Positions 17,976-26,672 of a DNA stretch of 64,000 nt are shown here, in pieces. The notes beneath the pieces are model-generated. The model was given only the letters and a program-made list of their open reading frames with translations. It searched no databases and was not told the DNA's origin. Where the stretch lies: assembly GCA_002355495.1 (NCBI GenBank), contig AP017424.1, forward strand, positions 1,736,001 through 1,800,000, read 5' to 3'. Within the stretch, counting starts at the first letter, position 1. Each line of letters starts with the position of its first letter. The DNA is from Streptomyces laurentii (lineage in GTDB: Bacteria; Actinomycetota; Actinomycetes; Streptomycetales; Streptomycetaceae). Both the position numbers and the translations under genes were made by a program.

Positions 17976-18082
17976 ACGCCCCATCCTGCCACCCGGTCCC
18001 GGCCGCCCCCGCCGTCACGGTGCGGCATATGCGCCCGCGCGCACCCCGCGGTACGGCATAGGCCCGGGCTCAGGTGCCGCCT

Positions 18083-19669
18083 TCAGCGCATGCTGCGGAC
18101 GTCCAGATGCCGCAGCACCCGGTCCACCACCTCCGGATCGGCCCCCGGCTCGCTGCGCGCCGCCAGGACCTCGTGGCGGGCGGCCGACAGCATCTCCCGC
18201 TGGATCCGCTGGAGCGTGTGCGCCCGCTGCACGCGCTGGGTGAACGCGGCCCGCCGCTCGTCGTCCACCATGTCCGCGCTGATCCGCGCGCCGATGTCGA
18301 AGGCGGCGCGCTGCAGCCGCTCCGCCAGGTCCTCAGGCAGCTCCTCGACCTCCTCGACCTCCTTCAGCCGCAGCCGCGCCGCCTTCGCCGCCCGGATCGC
18401 CAGATCCCGCTCGTAGACCCGCTCGGCCTCCGCGTCCGCCTTCACCCCGAGCCGGCGCACCAGCCAGGGCAGGGTCAGCCCCTGGAGCACGAGGGTCGTG
18501 AGGATCACGCAGAAGGCGATGAAGACCAGCTCGTCACGGCCGGGGAAGGGCGAACCGTCGTTCTTCTTCAGCGGGATGGCGAGCGCCAGCGCGACCGAGG
18601 CCACCCCGCGCATCCCGGCCCACCACATGACGACGCTCTCCCGCCAGCTCATCGGGATCTCCTCGGCGTAGTCCCGCAGCGTGTGCAGCTTCTTCGCCAG
18701 CCAGGACGCCGGCAGGAGCCAGATCAGCCGGACCCCGACCACCACTGCGACGACGGCCGCGCCCCAGCCGATCATCCGCCAGCCGCGCCCCTCGGCGACG
18801 CCGAAGACGTGCACCAGCTCCAGGCCGATCAGACCGAACGCGATGCCGGTGACCAGGGTGTCGACGACCTCCCAGAAGGTCTGCCCGGCGAGCCGCCCCA
18901 TCACGTCGTCGGCGTCGCTCGCGTGCTCCGCCAGGAACAGCGCGGTGACCAGCACGCCGAGCACGCCCGAGCCGTGCAGTTCCTCCGCGACGACGTAGGA
19001 GACGAAGGGCACGAGGAGGGTGAGGCCGGTCTGCAGGGTCGGGTCGCCGAGGATGACGATGAGCCGGTTGGTGACCCAGCCGAGGGCGATGCCGACCACG
19101 ACCGCGACGACGGCCGACAGGACCAGCTCGCCGAGCGCGAGCGTCCAGGAGAAGTGCCCGCTGACGACGGCCGTGATCGCCACGTGGTAGAGCACGATCG
19201 CGGTGACGTCGTTGAACAGCCCCTCGCCCTCCAGGATCGACACCAGGCGCCGGGGCAGTCCCAGCGAGCCGGCCACGGCGGTGGCCGCGACCGGGTCGGG
19301 CGGCGCCACCAGGGCGCCGAGGGCGAGCGCGGCGGCCAGCGGGATGCCCGGCACCAGGGCGTTCGCGACCGCGCCGACGGCGGCCGTGGTGACGAAGACC
19401 AGGGCCACCGCGAGCAGGAAGATCGGCCGCCTGTTGGCCGCGAACTGCCGCCAGGAGGTGCGCTGGACCGACGCGTAGAGCAGGGGCGGCAGCACCAGCG
19501 GCAGGATGAACTCGGGCGGGATGTCGACGTTCGGCACGAAGGGCAGGAAGGCCAGCACGACCCCGATGAGGGTCATCAGGACGGGCGCGGGCAGCCCGAG
19601 CCGGCTTCCGAGCGGAACGGTGAGCACGGCGCCGAGCAGCAGCAGGAACAGCAGGGCCAATTGATCCAC
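18083..19669 (-). CDS. Na+/H+ antiporter, CPA1 family
   Basis: A 528-residue protein with about twelve membrane helices and a charged cytoplasmic C-terminus of about 110 residues. Family marks are LVAPPDPVAATAVAGSLGLP and EGEGLFNDVTAIVLYHVA, where the ND pair binds the cation, plus WAGMRGVASVALALAIP. It exchanges cytoplasmic Na+ or K+ for protons and serves pH and salt balance. The GTG start leads directly into the first helix (LALLFLLLLGAVL). The Glu-rich stretch VEEVEELPEDLAE in the tail may be regulatory. It stands alone, with gaps of about 100 bases on each side. Confidence 0.92.
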   Translation of the reverse strand: MDQLALLFLLLLGAVLTVPLGSRLGLPAPVLMTLIGVVLAFLPFVPNVDIPPEFILPLVLPPLLYASVQRTSWRQFAANRRPIFLLAVALVFVTTAAVGAVANALVPGIPLAAALALGALVAPPDPVAATAVAGSLGLPRRLVSILEGEGLFNDVTAIVLYHVAITAVVSGHFSWTLALGELVLSAVVAVVVGIALGWVTNRLIVILGDPTLQTGLTLLVPFVSYVVAEELHGSGVLGVLVTALFLAEHASDADDVMGRLAGQTFWEVVDTLVTGIAFGLIGLELVHVFGVAEGRGWRMIGWGAAVVAVVVGVRLIWLLPASWLAKKLHTLRDYAEEIPMSWRESVVMWWAGMRGVASVALALAIPLKKNDGSPFPGRDELVFIAFCVILTTLVLQGLTLPWLVRRLGVKADAEAERVYERDLAIRAAKAARLRLKEVEEVEELPEDLAERLQRAAFDIGARISADMVDDERRAAFTQRVQRAHTLQRIQREMLSAARHEVLAARSEPGADPEVVDRVLRHLDVRSMR

Positions 19670-19756
19670 GGCCCCTACCCTGTCACGTACGCCCGATTTG
19701 GTGCCGATTGCCCCCGGTCATCCACCCGTGAGCCGGTACGCCCCCGTGGGAACGGC

Positions 19757-20200
19757 TCAGAGCGTGCGGCGCATCGCCCGGTGCGGGATGCCCGCGTCGG
19801 GGAACTCCGGTCCGTAGACCACGTAGCCGAGCCGCTCGTAGAAGCCGAGGGCGTGCGTCTGGGCGTGCAGGTCGACGGCGGCGAGGCCGCGGGCGGCGCG
19901 CGCCACGGCGAGCCGGCCGAGCGAGCCCACGGAGGCGTCGGCGCCGGTCTTGCCGAGGGCGTCCGCCCCGTACAGCAGCCGTCCGGTGCCGAGCGGCACG
20001 CCGTCGGCGCGGACCGCGAGCAGATGCACGGCGGTCTCGTCGTACGTGTCGTACTCCTCCTCCGCCGTGACGCCCTGCTCCTCGACGAAGACCTCGCGGC
20101 GCACCGCGAAGCAGGCGTCCCGGTCGGCGGTCCCGGCGACCTCCCGCACCTCGTACGCGAGGGTCGAGGTGACCGGGGCCGACTCGGCGGAGGCGGTCAC
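19757..20200 (-). CDS. GNAT acetyltransferase, apparently lacking motif A
   Basis: A 147-residue protein. The ElaA-like GNAT start is clear ([15 protein letters not shown]), as are beta strands around GTGRLLY, the motif SLGRLAV, and the C-terminal [20 protein letters not shown] with the catalytic-region Tyr. Between [13 protein letters not shown] and LAAVDLHAQ the usual segment of about 20 residues carrying the pyrophosphate loop (R/Q-x-x-G-x-G/A) and following helix is missing, in frame, at about 19880-19900. The protein is probably inactive unless this is an assembly loss. The GTG start overlaps the rluD stop by 4 bases (GTGA), so it is translationally coupled. Confidence 0.8.
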   Translation of the reverse strand: MTASAESAPVTSTLAYEVREVAGTADRDACFAVRREVFVEEQGVTAEEEYDTYDETAVHLLAVRADGVPLGTGRLLYGADALGKTGADASVGSLGRLAVARAARGLAAVDLHAQTHALGFYERLGYVVYGPEFPDAGIPHRAMRRTL

Positions 20201-21138
20201 CGGCTCTCGGCCGCGATCCGGTCGAGGGCGGTCTGCAGGTCGGCCGGGTAGGTGCTCGCGAACTCGACCCAGCGGCCGTCGGCGGGGTGCTCGAAGCCGA
20301 GCCGGACCGCGTGCAGCCACTGCCGGGTCAGGCCGAGGCGCTTGGCCATGGTCGGGTCGGCGCCGTAGGTGATGTCGCCGACGCAGGGGTGGCGGTGGGC
20401 GGACATGTGCACGCGGATCTGGTGGGTGCGGCCCGTCTCCAGCTTGATGTCGAGCAGCGAGGCCGCCCGGTACGCCTCGATGAGGTCGTAGTGGGTCACG
20501 GAGGGCTTGCCCTCGGCGGTCACGGCCCACTTGTAGTCGTGGTTCGGGTGCCGGCCGATGGGGGCGTCGATGGTGCCGCTCAGCGGGTCCGGGTGGCCCT
20601 GCACGAGGGCGTGGTAGCGCTTGTCGACCACGCGCTCCTTGAACTGGCGCTTCAGCGACGTGTACGCGTACTCCGACTTCGCCACCACCATCAGACCGGA
20701 GGTGCCGACGTCGAGGCGGTGCACGATGCCCTGGCGCTCGGCGGCGCCGGAGGTGGAGATGCGGTAGCCGGCGGCGGCCAGGCCGCCGATGACGGTGGTG
20801 CCGGTCCAGCCGGGGCTGGGGTGGGCGGCGACGCCGACCGGCTTCATGATCACGACGATGTCGTCGTCGTCGTGGACGATCTCCATGCCCTCGACGGGCT
20901 CGGCCACGATCTGCACGGGCGCGGGCGCGCCGGGCATCTCGACCTCGAGCCACGCGCCACCGCTGACCCGCTCGGACTTGCCGACGACGGACCCGTCGAC
21001 GAGGACCTTCCCGGCGGCGGCCAGCTCGGCCGCCTTCGTACGGGAGAACCCGAACATGCGGGCGATGGCGGCGTCGACGCGCTCGCCCTCCAGGCCGTCG
21101 GGTACGGGCAGGGTGCGGATCTCGGGACTCGTGCTCAC
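20197..21138 (-). CDS. rluD: RluA-family 23S rRNA pseudouridine synthase
   Basis: A 313-residue enzyme that converts uridines of rRNA to pseudouridine. An S4 RNA-binding domain comes first ([30 protein letters not shown]), then the catalytic core with [16 protein letters not shown], whose Asp is the nucleophile, and [12 protein letters not shown]. Which uridines it modifies cannot be read from sequence, so the symbol rluD is by family and by its place next to lspA, as in many actinobacteria. The GTG start ([15 protein letters not shown]) has family similarity from the first residues. It is followed by the coupled GNAT gene and preceded by lspA 87 bases away. Confidence 0.9.
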   Translation of the reverse strand: MSTSPEIRTLPVPDGLEGERVDAAIARMFGFSRTKAAELAAAGKVLVDGSVVGKSERVSGGAWLEVEMPGAPAPVQIVAEPVEGMEIVHDDDDIVVIMKPVGVAAHPSPGWTGTTVIGGLAAAGYRISTSGAAERQGIVHRLDVGTSGLMVVAKSEYAYTSLKRQFKERVVDKRYHALVQGHPDPLSGTIDAPIGRHPNHDYKWAVTAEGKPSVTHYDLIEAYRAASLLDIKLETGRTHQIRVHMSAHRHPCVGDITYGADPTMAKRLGLTRQWLHAVRLGFEHPADGRWVEFASTYPADLQTALDRIAAESR

Positions 21139-21225
21139 CCTGTCGAGTATGCCTTGTGCCGGGAGGCCCTCGGACCTCGCCGGCACCTCACGGCACTTCG
21201 CCACGCGATCCCGGACCGTGCGGAG

Positions 21226-21798
21226 TCAGTCCTTGTGGATGGTGCCGTCGGGGTCCAGGCCACGGAACGACAGCAGCACGATCAGGATGCCGCCGCAGAC
21301 GATCGCCGAGTCGGCGAGATTGAAGACGGCGAAGTGCGCGGGCGCGATGAAGTCGACGACCGCGCCCCGGAAGACGCCCGGCGAGCGGAAGATCCGGTCG
21401 GTCAGGTTGCCGAGCGCGCCGCCGAGCAGCAGGCCGAGGGCGATGGCCCAGGGCAGGCTGTAGAGCTTGCGCGACAGCCGGATGATCACCGTGATCACGA
21501 CGGAGGCGATCAGCGTGAAGATGACCGTGTACGCCTCGCCCATGCCGAAGGCGGCGCCCCGGTTGCGGATGGCGCTGAGCCGCAGCAGGTCGCCGATCAG
21601 GTCGATCGGCTCGTGCCCCTCCAGCTTCGCGACCACGAGCATCTTGCTGCCGAGGTCGATGAGGTACGCGAGCACGGCCACCACCAAGAGCGCCGCGAGC
21701 TTCCTCTTCCCCTGAGGACGCACCTCGGTCCCGGGACCTGCCGACTCGTCGGCACCTGCTGAATCGGGGGTACCGATGACGCTCTCCGCCTCTGCCAT
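21226..21798 (-). CDS. lspA: Lipoprotein signal peptidase (SPase II)
   Basis: A 190-residue membrane aspartyl protease that cuts signal peptides of prolipoproteins after lipidation. A disordered cytoplasmic start of about 35 residues precedes four membrane helices. Catalytic aspartates are in the family motifs [13 protein letters not shown] and [23 protein letters not shown] is the third conserved box. ATG (MAEAESVIG) is chosen; in-frame codons before it are not coding-like. It lies between the DksA-like gene and rluD on the same strand, a common actinobacterial order. Confidence 0.95.
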   Translation of the reverse strand: MAEAESVIGTPDSAGADESAGPGTEVRPQGKRKLAALLVVAVLAYLIDLGSKMLVVAKLEGHEPIDLIGDLLRLSAIRNRGAAFGMGEAYTVIFTLIASVVITVIIRLSRKLYSLPWAIALGLLLGGALGNLTDRIFRSPGVFRGAVVDFIAPAHFAVFNLADSAIVCGGILIVLLSFRGLDPDGTIHKD

Positions 21799-21832
21799 GT
21801 GCACGAGGGTACGACACACCCTCGCGCGCGTG

Positions 21833-22678
21833 TCAGCCGCGGCGTTCCTGTTTCTGCTTGTCCTCGACACACAGGGTGGCCCGCGGAAACGCCTGCATCC
21901 TGGCCTTGCCGATGGGCTTGCCGCAGACCTCGCACAGACCGTACGTCCCCGTGTCGAGCCGCTCCAGGGCGTGCTCGCTCTGCTCCAGCATCTCGCGGGC
22001 GTTCGCGGCCAGGGCCAGCTCGTGCTCGCGCGTGATGTTCTTGCTGCCGGTGTCGGCCTGGTCGTCGCCGGCGCCCTCGCCGCCGTCGCGCATGAGGCCG
22101 GTCAGCTCCTCCTTGGAGTGGATCAGCTCGCTGCGCAGCCGCAGCACCTCCGACTGCAGCTCGCTGCGGGCCTCCGCCACCTCCTCGGGGGTCCACGGGT
22201 CCTCCCCCGGGCGTACGGCGAGCTCACCGGCCCGTGCGGGGGGCACGGCGGCGTCGGCCCCGACCTTCGTGGCGACCCCCGCGGTCTTCTTCGCTGGCAC
22301 CTTCCGTACTCCTGTCTGCTCGCTCGCGGCCTGGGGGGCCGGGGCCTTCTTCGACGCGGTCTTCCGCGCCGTGCTCTTCTTCGCGGGGGCCTCGGAGGCG
22401 GCGGTCTTCTTCGCGACGGCCTTCTTGGCGGCGGCTTTCTTCGCGGCGGTCTTCTTGGCCGCGACCTTCTTGGCCGCGGTCTTCTTCGCGGCGGCCTTCT
22501 TCGCGGTCTTGGCGGTCTTCGGCGCCGCTTTCGCGGGCGCCGCCTCGGCCGCCTCTCCGGCCGCTTTCCCGGCCGCCTCTCCGGCGTCCTCGGCAGCCGT
22601 TTCGGCCGTCGCCTTCCTCGCCGCCGCCTTCCCGGCCGGCGGCGCCGTCTTCTCCGCGGCGGTCTTCTTCGCCACCAT
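21833..22678 (-). CDS. TraR/DksA zinc-finger protein with histone-H1-like N-terminal tail
   Basis: A 281-residue protein in two parts. Residues 1-130 are almost all Ala, Lys and Thr in AAKK/KKTA repeats, like bacterial H1-type DNA-binding tails. The C-terminal part (about 155-281) is a coiled-coil and DksA/TraR finger: [43 protein letters not shown]. The fourth zinc position holds Asp (CVED) where DksA has Cys, so only three cysteines remain. It may act at RNA polymerase or compact DNA; both are inference. It is divergent from ileS with a 583-base gap and has a 34-base gap to lspA. Confidence 0.85.
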   Translation of the reverse strand: MVAKKTAAEKTAPPAGKAAARKATAETAAEDAGEAAGKAAGEAAEAAPAKAAPKTAKTAKKAAAKKTAAKKVAAKKTAAKKAAAKKAVAKKTAASEAPAKKSTARKTASKKAPAPQAASEQTGVRKVPAKKTAGVATKVGADAAVPPARAGELAVRPGEDPWTPEEVAEARSELQSEVLRLRSELIHSKEELTGLMRDGGEGAGDDQADTGSKNITREHELALAANAREMLEQSEHALERLDTGTYGLCEVCGKPIGKARMQAFPRATLCVEDKQKQERRG

Positions 22679-22945
22679 GTCGCGGCCCCTTCACATTTTG
22701 TGATCTTGCGCGCGAATCGTGCTGGGACGATAAATCGGCCCAGGGCCCTCGGCAACGGGGCACGCCGCCCCTTTCCGCGCCCCGGCACCGCCCCCGGGCA
22801 CCCCTTCCCGGCCGCACGCGCGCGTGGCCGGGCCCTCCGTGCCGGGAGTCCCCCACATGGCCCTCGCCGAAGTCCGCCCGGGGCCGTGTCGCCATTCGGG
22901 TCACGCCGGGCCGGGCACGGCCACCGCCCCCGCCCCGCCGGAAAA

Positions 22946-22961
22946 CGGGTCGGCCGACCCG
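22946..22961. promoter_or_regulatory. 16-base palindrome upstream of the ileS promoter
   Basis: CGGGTCGGCCGACCCG is a perfect palindrome 12 bases before the likely -10 box. It could be an operator or a small hairpin; no regulator is evident. Confidence 0.3.
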
Positions 22962-22973
22962 CGCCCGGCCCCG

Positions 22974-22979
22974 TACACT
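22974..22979 (+). promoter_or_regulatory. Likely -10 box of the ileS leader
   Basis: TACACT fits the actinobacterial -10 pattern TANNNT and lies just before the T-box leader. No convincing -35 box is seen. The start of transcription would be near 22986, giving a leader of about 275 bases. Confidence 0.4.
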
Positions 22980-22984
22980 GGGCG

Positions 22985-23258
22985 GAGCGAGAGGCTTGGA
23001 TGGGGACGAGTAGCGTCGCACGCAGCCATGAGCGACCCGGGGACGGTGCGAGCCCGGGGGTGTGCGCGAGGTGAAGCATCACCCCGGAGCTGCCGGAAGA
23101 AAGCCGCGGAGATCCGACCGCGGCGACTAGAACCGGTGTCGCGACCCCAATGAGGGGGCTTCGGGCGTGGACGCGCCCGTGGCCAAGGAGGGTGGTACCG
23201 CGGGAGCCGAGGCTCTCGTCCCTCCGGACGGAAACGTGGCACATCCGCCGGAGGAAGA
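22985..23258 (+). promoter_or_regulatory. T-box riboswitch controlling ileS, translational type
   Basis: The leader contains the T-box core GGTGGTACCGCGG at 23191-23203, which binds the free end of uncharged tRNA(Ile). Stem I marks are GACGAGTAG near 23000 and GTGAAGC followed by ATC at 23078-23080, the probable specifier codon for Ile. The ribosome site GGAGG (23250-23254) lies in CCGGAGG, which can pair with CCTCCGG at 23221-23227. The T-box strand GGAGGG at 23187-23192 can instead pair with CCCTCC at 23220-23225. Uncharged tRNA would favour the second pairing and free the ribosome site. This arrangement controls translation, as described for actinobacterial ileS. Confidence 0.9.
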
Positions 23259-23261
23259 TCG

Positions 23262-26200
23262 ATGTCTTCGCAGTACCGCCAGGTACCCGCCCAGGTAGAC
23301 CTGCCCGCGCTCGAGCACGGTGTGCTCGACTTCTGGCGCGAGAACAAGGTCTTCGCCAAGAGTCTGGAGCAGTCCGAGGGACGCCCCGAATGGGTGTTCT
23401 ACGAGGGCCCTCCGACCGCGAACGGCATGCCGGGCGCCCACCACATCGAGGCCCGCGTCTTCAAGGACGTCTTCCCCCGCTTCCGCACCATGCGCGGCTA
23501 CCACGTCGCCCGCAAGGCCGGCTGGGACTGCCACGGCCTGCCGGTCGAGCTGGCCGTCGAGAAGGAGCTGGGCTTCACCGGCAAGAAGGACATCGAGGCG
23601 TACGGCATCGCCGAGTTCAACGCCAAGTGCCGCGAGTCCGTGACCCGGCACACCGACGCGTTCGCCGAGCTGACCGACCGCATGGGCTACTGGGTCGACA
23701 TGGACGACGCGTACCGCACCATGGACCCCGCGTACATCGAGTCGGTCTGGTGGTCGCTGAAGACCATCTTCGACAAGGACCTGCTCGTCCAGGACCACCG
23801 GGTGGCCCCGTGGTGCCCGCGCTGCGGCACCGGCCTCTCGGACCACGAGCTGGCGCAGGGCTACGAGACGGTCGTCGACCCGTCCGTCTACGTCCGCTTC
23901 CCGCTGACCTCCGGCCCGCTCGCCGGCAAGGCCGCGCTCCTGGTGTGGACGACCACCCCGTGGACCCTGGTGTCCAACACGGCCGTCGCCGCCCACCCCG
24001 AGGTGACCTACGTGGTCGCCACGGACGGCGACGAGCGCCTGGTCGTCGCCGAGCCGCTGCTCGACAAGGCGCTCGGCGAGGGCTGGGTGACCACCGGCGA
24101 GTCGTTCACCGGCGCCGAGATGGAGCGCTGGACCTACCAGCGTCCCTTCGACTTCGTCGAGTTCACCGAGCCGGCCCATTACGTCGTCAACGCCGAGTAC
24201 GTGACGACCGAGGACGGTACGGGTCTGGTCCACCAGTCCCCCGCCTTCGGTGAGGACGACCTCAAGGTCTGCAAGGCGTACGGACTGCCGGTCGTCAACC
24301 CGGTCCGCCCCGACGGCACCTTCGAGGAGGACGTGCCGCTGGTCGGCGGCGTCTTCTTCAAGAAGGCCGACGAGGCGCTCACCGCCGACCTGGACGCGCG
24401 CGGCGTGCTCTTCAAGCACATCGCGTACGAGCACAGCTACCCGCACTGCTGGCGCTGCCACACGGCGCTGCTCTACTACGCGCAGCCGTCCTGGTACATC
24501 CGCACGACCGCCGTGAAGGACCGCCTTCTCGAAGAGAACGAGAAGACGAACTGGTTCCCGGACTCGGTCAAGCACGGCCGCTTCGGCGACTGGCTGAACA
24601 ACAACATCGACTGGGCGCTGTCCCGCAACCGCTACTGGGGCACCCCGCTGCCCATCTGGCGCTGCGCCGACGACCACCTCACGTGCGTGGGCTCGCGCGC
24701 CGAGCTGACCGAGCTGACCGGCACCGACCAGTCGGACCTCGACCCGCACCGCCCGTACATCGACGCCGTCACCTTCACCTGCCCGGCCGAGGGCTGCTCC
24801 CTCGAAGCGGTGCGCGTGCCCGAGGTCATCGACGCCTGGTACGACTCGGGTTCGATGCCGTTCGCGCAGCACGGCTACCCGTACCAGAACAAGGAGCTGT
24901 TCGAGGCCCGCTACCCGGCCCAGTTCATCTCCGAGGCGATCGACCAGACCCGCGGCTGGTTCTACACGCTGATGGCGGTCGGCACCCTCGTCTTCGACAA
25001 GTCCTCGTACGAGAACGTGGTCTGCCTCGGCCACATCCTCGCCGAGGACGGCCGCAAGATGTCCAAGCACCTGGGCAACATCCTGCAGCCGATCCCGCTG
25101 ATGGACCAGCACGGCGCCGACGCGGTGCGCTGGTTCATGGCCGCCGGCGGCTCGCCGTGGGCGGCCCGCCGGGTGGGCCACGGCACGATCCAGGAGGTCG
25201 TCCGCAAGACCCTCCTGACGTACTGGAACACGGTCGCCTTCCAGGCGCTGTACGCCCGTACGTCCGGCTGGGCCCCGTCGGCGGCCGACCCGGCGCCGGC
25301 CGACCGCCCGGTCCTCGACCGCTGGCTGCTCGGCGAGCTGAACACGCTGGTGGCCGAGGCCACCGAGGCGATGGAGGCCTACGACACCCAGCGGACCGGC
25401 AAGCTGCTCTCGGCGTTCGTCGACGACCTGTCCAACTGGTACGTGCGCCGCTCGCGCCGCCGGTTCTGGCAGGGCGACAAGGCGGCGCTGCGCACCCTCC
25501 ACGAGGTCGTGGAGACCGTGACGCGGCTGATGGCCCCGCTGACCCCGTTCATCACCGAGCGGGTGTGGCAGGACCTGATCGTCCCGGTCACCCCGGACGC
25601 CCCGGAGTCCGTCCACCTGGCCACCTGGCCGGAGCCGGACGCGGCGCTGGTGAACCCGGAGCTGTCCGTGCAGATGCTCCTGGTCCGCCGCCTGGTCGAG
25701 CTGGGCCGCGCGACGCGCGCCGAGTCGGGCGTGAAGACGCGTCAGCCGCTGTCGCGCGCCCTGGTGGCGGCGACGGGCTTCGCGGACCTCTCCCCGGAGC
25801 TCCAGGCGCAGATCACGGAGGAGCTGAACGTCTCCTCCCTCGCGTCCCTCTCCGAGGTCGGCGGCTCGCTCGTCGACACGACGGCGAAGGCCAACTTCCG
25901 CGCGCTCGGCAAGCGTTTCGGCAAGGGCGTGCAGGACGTCGCCAAGGCGGTCGCGGCGACCGACGCGGCGGCGCTGGCCCTGGCGCTGCGCGGCGGCGAG
26001 GCCCCGCTGGTGGTCGGCGGCGAGACGATCCTCCTCACCCCCGAGGAGGTCATCATCACCGAGACCCCGCGCGAGGGCTGGTCGGTCGCCTCCGACTCGG
26101 GCGCCACGGTCGCCCTGGACCTGGAGATCACCCCGGAGCTGCGCAAGGCGGGCCTGGCCCGTGACGCGATCCGGCTGATCCAGGAGGCCCGCAAGAACAG

Positions 26201-26402
26201 CGGCCTCGACGTCGCGGACCGCATCGCCCTGCGCTGGACCTCCGCCTCACCGGAGACCACGGAGGCCCTGACGGCCCACGCCGGCCTCATCGCCGACGAG
26301 GTCCTCGCGACGGACCACGCCGAGGGCGACGCCGACGACACCTACGGCACCCCCTTCGAGGACGAGGGCCTGTCCCTCACCTTCCGTCTGAAGAAGGCGT
26401 AA
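23262..26402 (+). CDS. ileS: Isoleucyl-tRNA synthetase
   Basis: A 1046-residue class I aminoacyl-tRNA synthetase that charges tRNA(Ile). The HIGH box appears as GMPGAHH at residues 55-61 and the KMSKS box as KMSKH at 599-603. A large editing domain (from about 190; LLVWTTTPWTLVSNTAVAAHPEV) lies between, where Val-tRNA(Ile) is cleared. The C-terminal part has the anticodon-binding domain and an extension of the long, eukaryote-like type found in actinobacteria, a type often insensitive to mupirocin. ATG is set by the ribosome site in the T-box leader 7 bases away. It is a single-gene unit. Confidence 0.97.
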   Translation: MSSQYRQVPAQVDLPALEHGVLDFWRENKVFAKSLEQSEGRPEWVFYEGPPTANGMPGAHHIEARVFKDVFPRFRTMRGYHVARKAGWDCHGLPVELAVEKELGFTGKKDIEAYGIAEFNAKCRESVTRHTDAFAELTDRMGYWVDMDDAYRTMDPAYIESVWWSLKTIFDKDLLVQDHRVAPWCPRCGTGLSDHELAQGYETVVDPSVYVRFPLTSGPLAGKAALLVWTTTPWTLVSNTAVAAHPEVTYVVATDGDERLVVAEPLLDKALGEGWVTTGESFTGAEMERWTYQRPFDFVEFTEPAHYVVNAEYVTTEDGTGLVHQSPAFGEDDLKVCKAYGLPVVNPVRPDGTFEEDVPLVGGVFFKKADEALTADLDARGVLFKHIAYEHSYPHCWRCHTALLYYAQPSWYIRTTAVKDRLLEENEKTNWFPDSVKHGRFGDWLNNNIDWALSRNRYWGTPLPIWRCADDHLTCVGSRAELTELTGTDQSDLDPHRPYIDAVTFTCPAEGCSLEAVRVPEVIDAWYDSGSMPFAQHGYPYQNKELFEARYPAQFISEAIDQTRGWFYTLMAVGTLVFDKSSYENVVCLGHILAEDGRKMSKHLGNILQPIPLMDQHGADAVRWFMAAGGSPWAARRVGHGTIQEVVRKTLLTYWNTVAFQALYARTSGWAPSAADPAPADRPVLDRWLLGELNTLVAEATEAMEAYDTQRTGKLLSAFVDDLSNWYVRRSRRRFWQGDKAALRTLHEVVETVTRLMAPLTPFITERVWQDLIVPVTPDAPESVHLATWPEPDAALVNPELSVQMLLVRRLVELGRATRAESGVKTRQPLSRALVAATGFADLSPELQAQITEELNVSSLASLSEVGGSLVDTTAKANFRALGKRFGKGVQDVAKAVAATDAAALALALRGGEAPLVVGGETILLTPEEVIITETPREGWSVASDSGATVALDLEITPELRKAGLARDAIRLIQEARKNSGLDVADRIALRWTSASPETTEALTAHAGLIADEVLATDHAEGDADDTYGTPFEDEGLSLTFRLKKA

Positions 26403-26411
26403 CAACCCGAC

Positions 26412-26449
26412 AGAGGCCCGGCTTCACCGCACGGTGGAGCCGGGCCTCT
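26412..26449 (+). terminator. Terminator after ileS
   Basis: The hairpin runs AGAGGCCCGGCTTCACC to GGTGGAGCCGGGCCTCT with one G-T pair and a 4-base loop, starting 10 bases after the stop. Confidence 0.85.
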
Positions 26450-26584
26450 CGCGTATCTCCAGGGGGCAGGCGCGAGCAGCCCCCACCGGCGGAGAGGGCC
26501 CCACGACCACAAGCCCCCACCCACCTCGCATCCACCCAGCGCCCCGCACCCGGCCCGCACCCCCGAAACGCCCCCGGAAACGCC

Positions 26585-26626
26585 GAAGGGCCGGCCCCCG
26601 GGAGTGACCCCGGGAACCGGCCTTTC
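26585..26626 (-). terminator. Terminator after divIVA
   Basis: On the plus strand AAGGGCCGGCCCCCGGG faces CCCGGGAACCGGCCTTTC across AGTGAC, a long imperfect stem 47 bases beyond the divIVA stop. The 135 bases between the two terminators hold nothing recognisable. Confidence 0.75.
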
Positions 26627-26672
26627 ACGACTGCCGCCGACGGCTACGCGCTCACGCGCGGCTCCGCCGCCC

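Noticed and set aside
22328..22678. A separate histone-like gene in the lysine-alanine region
   Set aside because: The frame is continuous with the DksA-type domain and has no internal stop or good ribosome site, so it is one protein.
23127..25616. An 829-codon minus-strand open frame opposite ileS
   Set aside because: Antisense shadow of ileS, and it also runs through the T-box leader.
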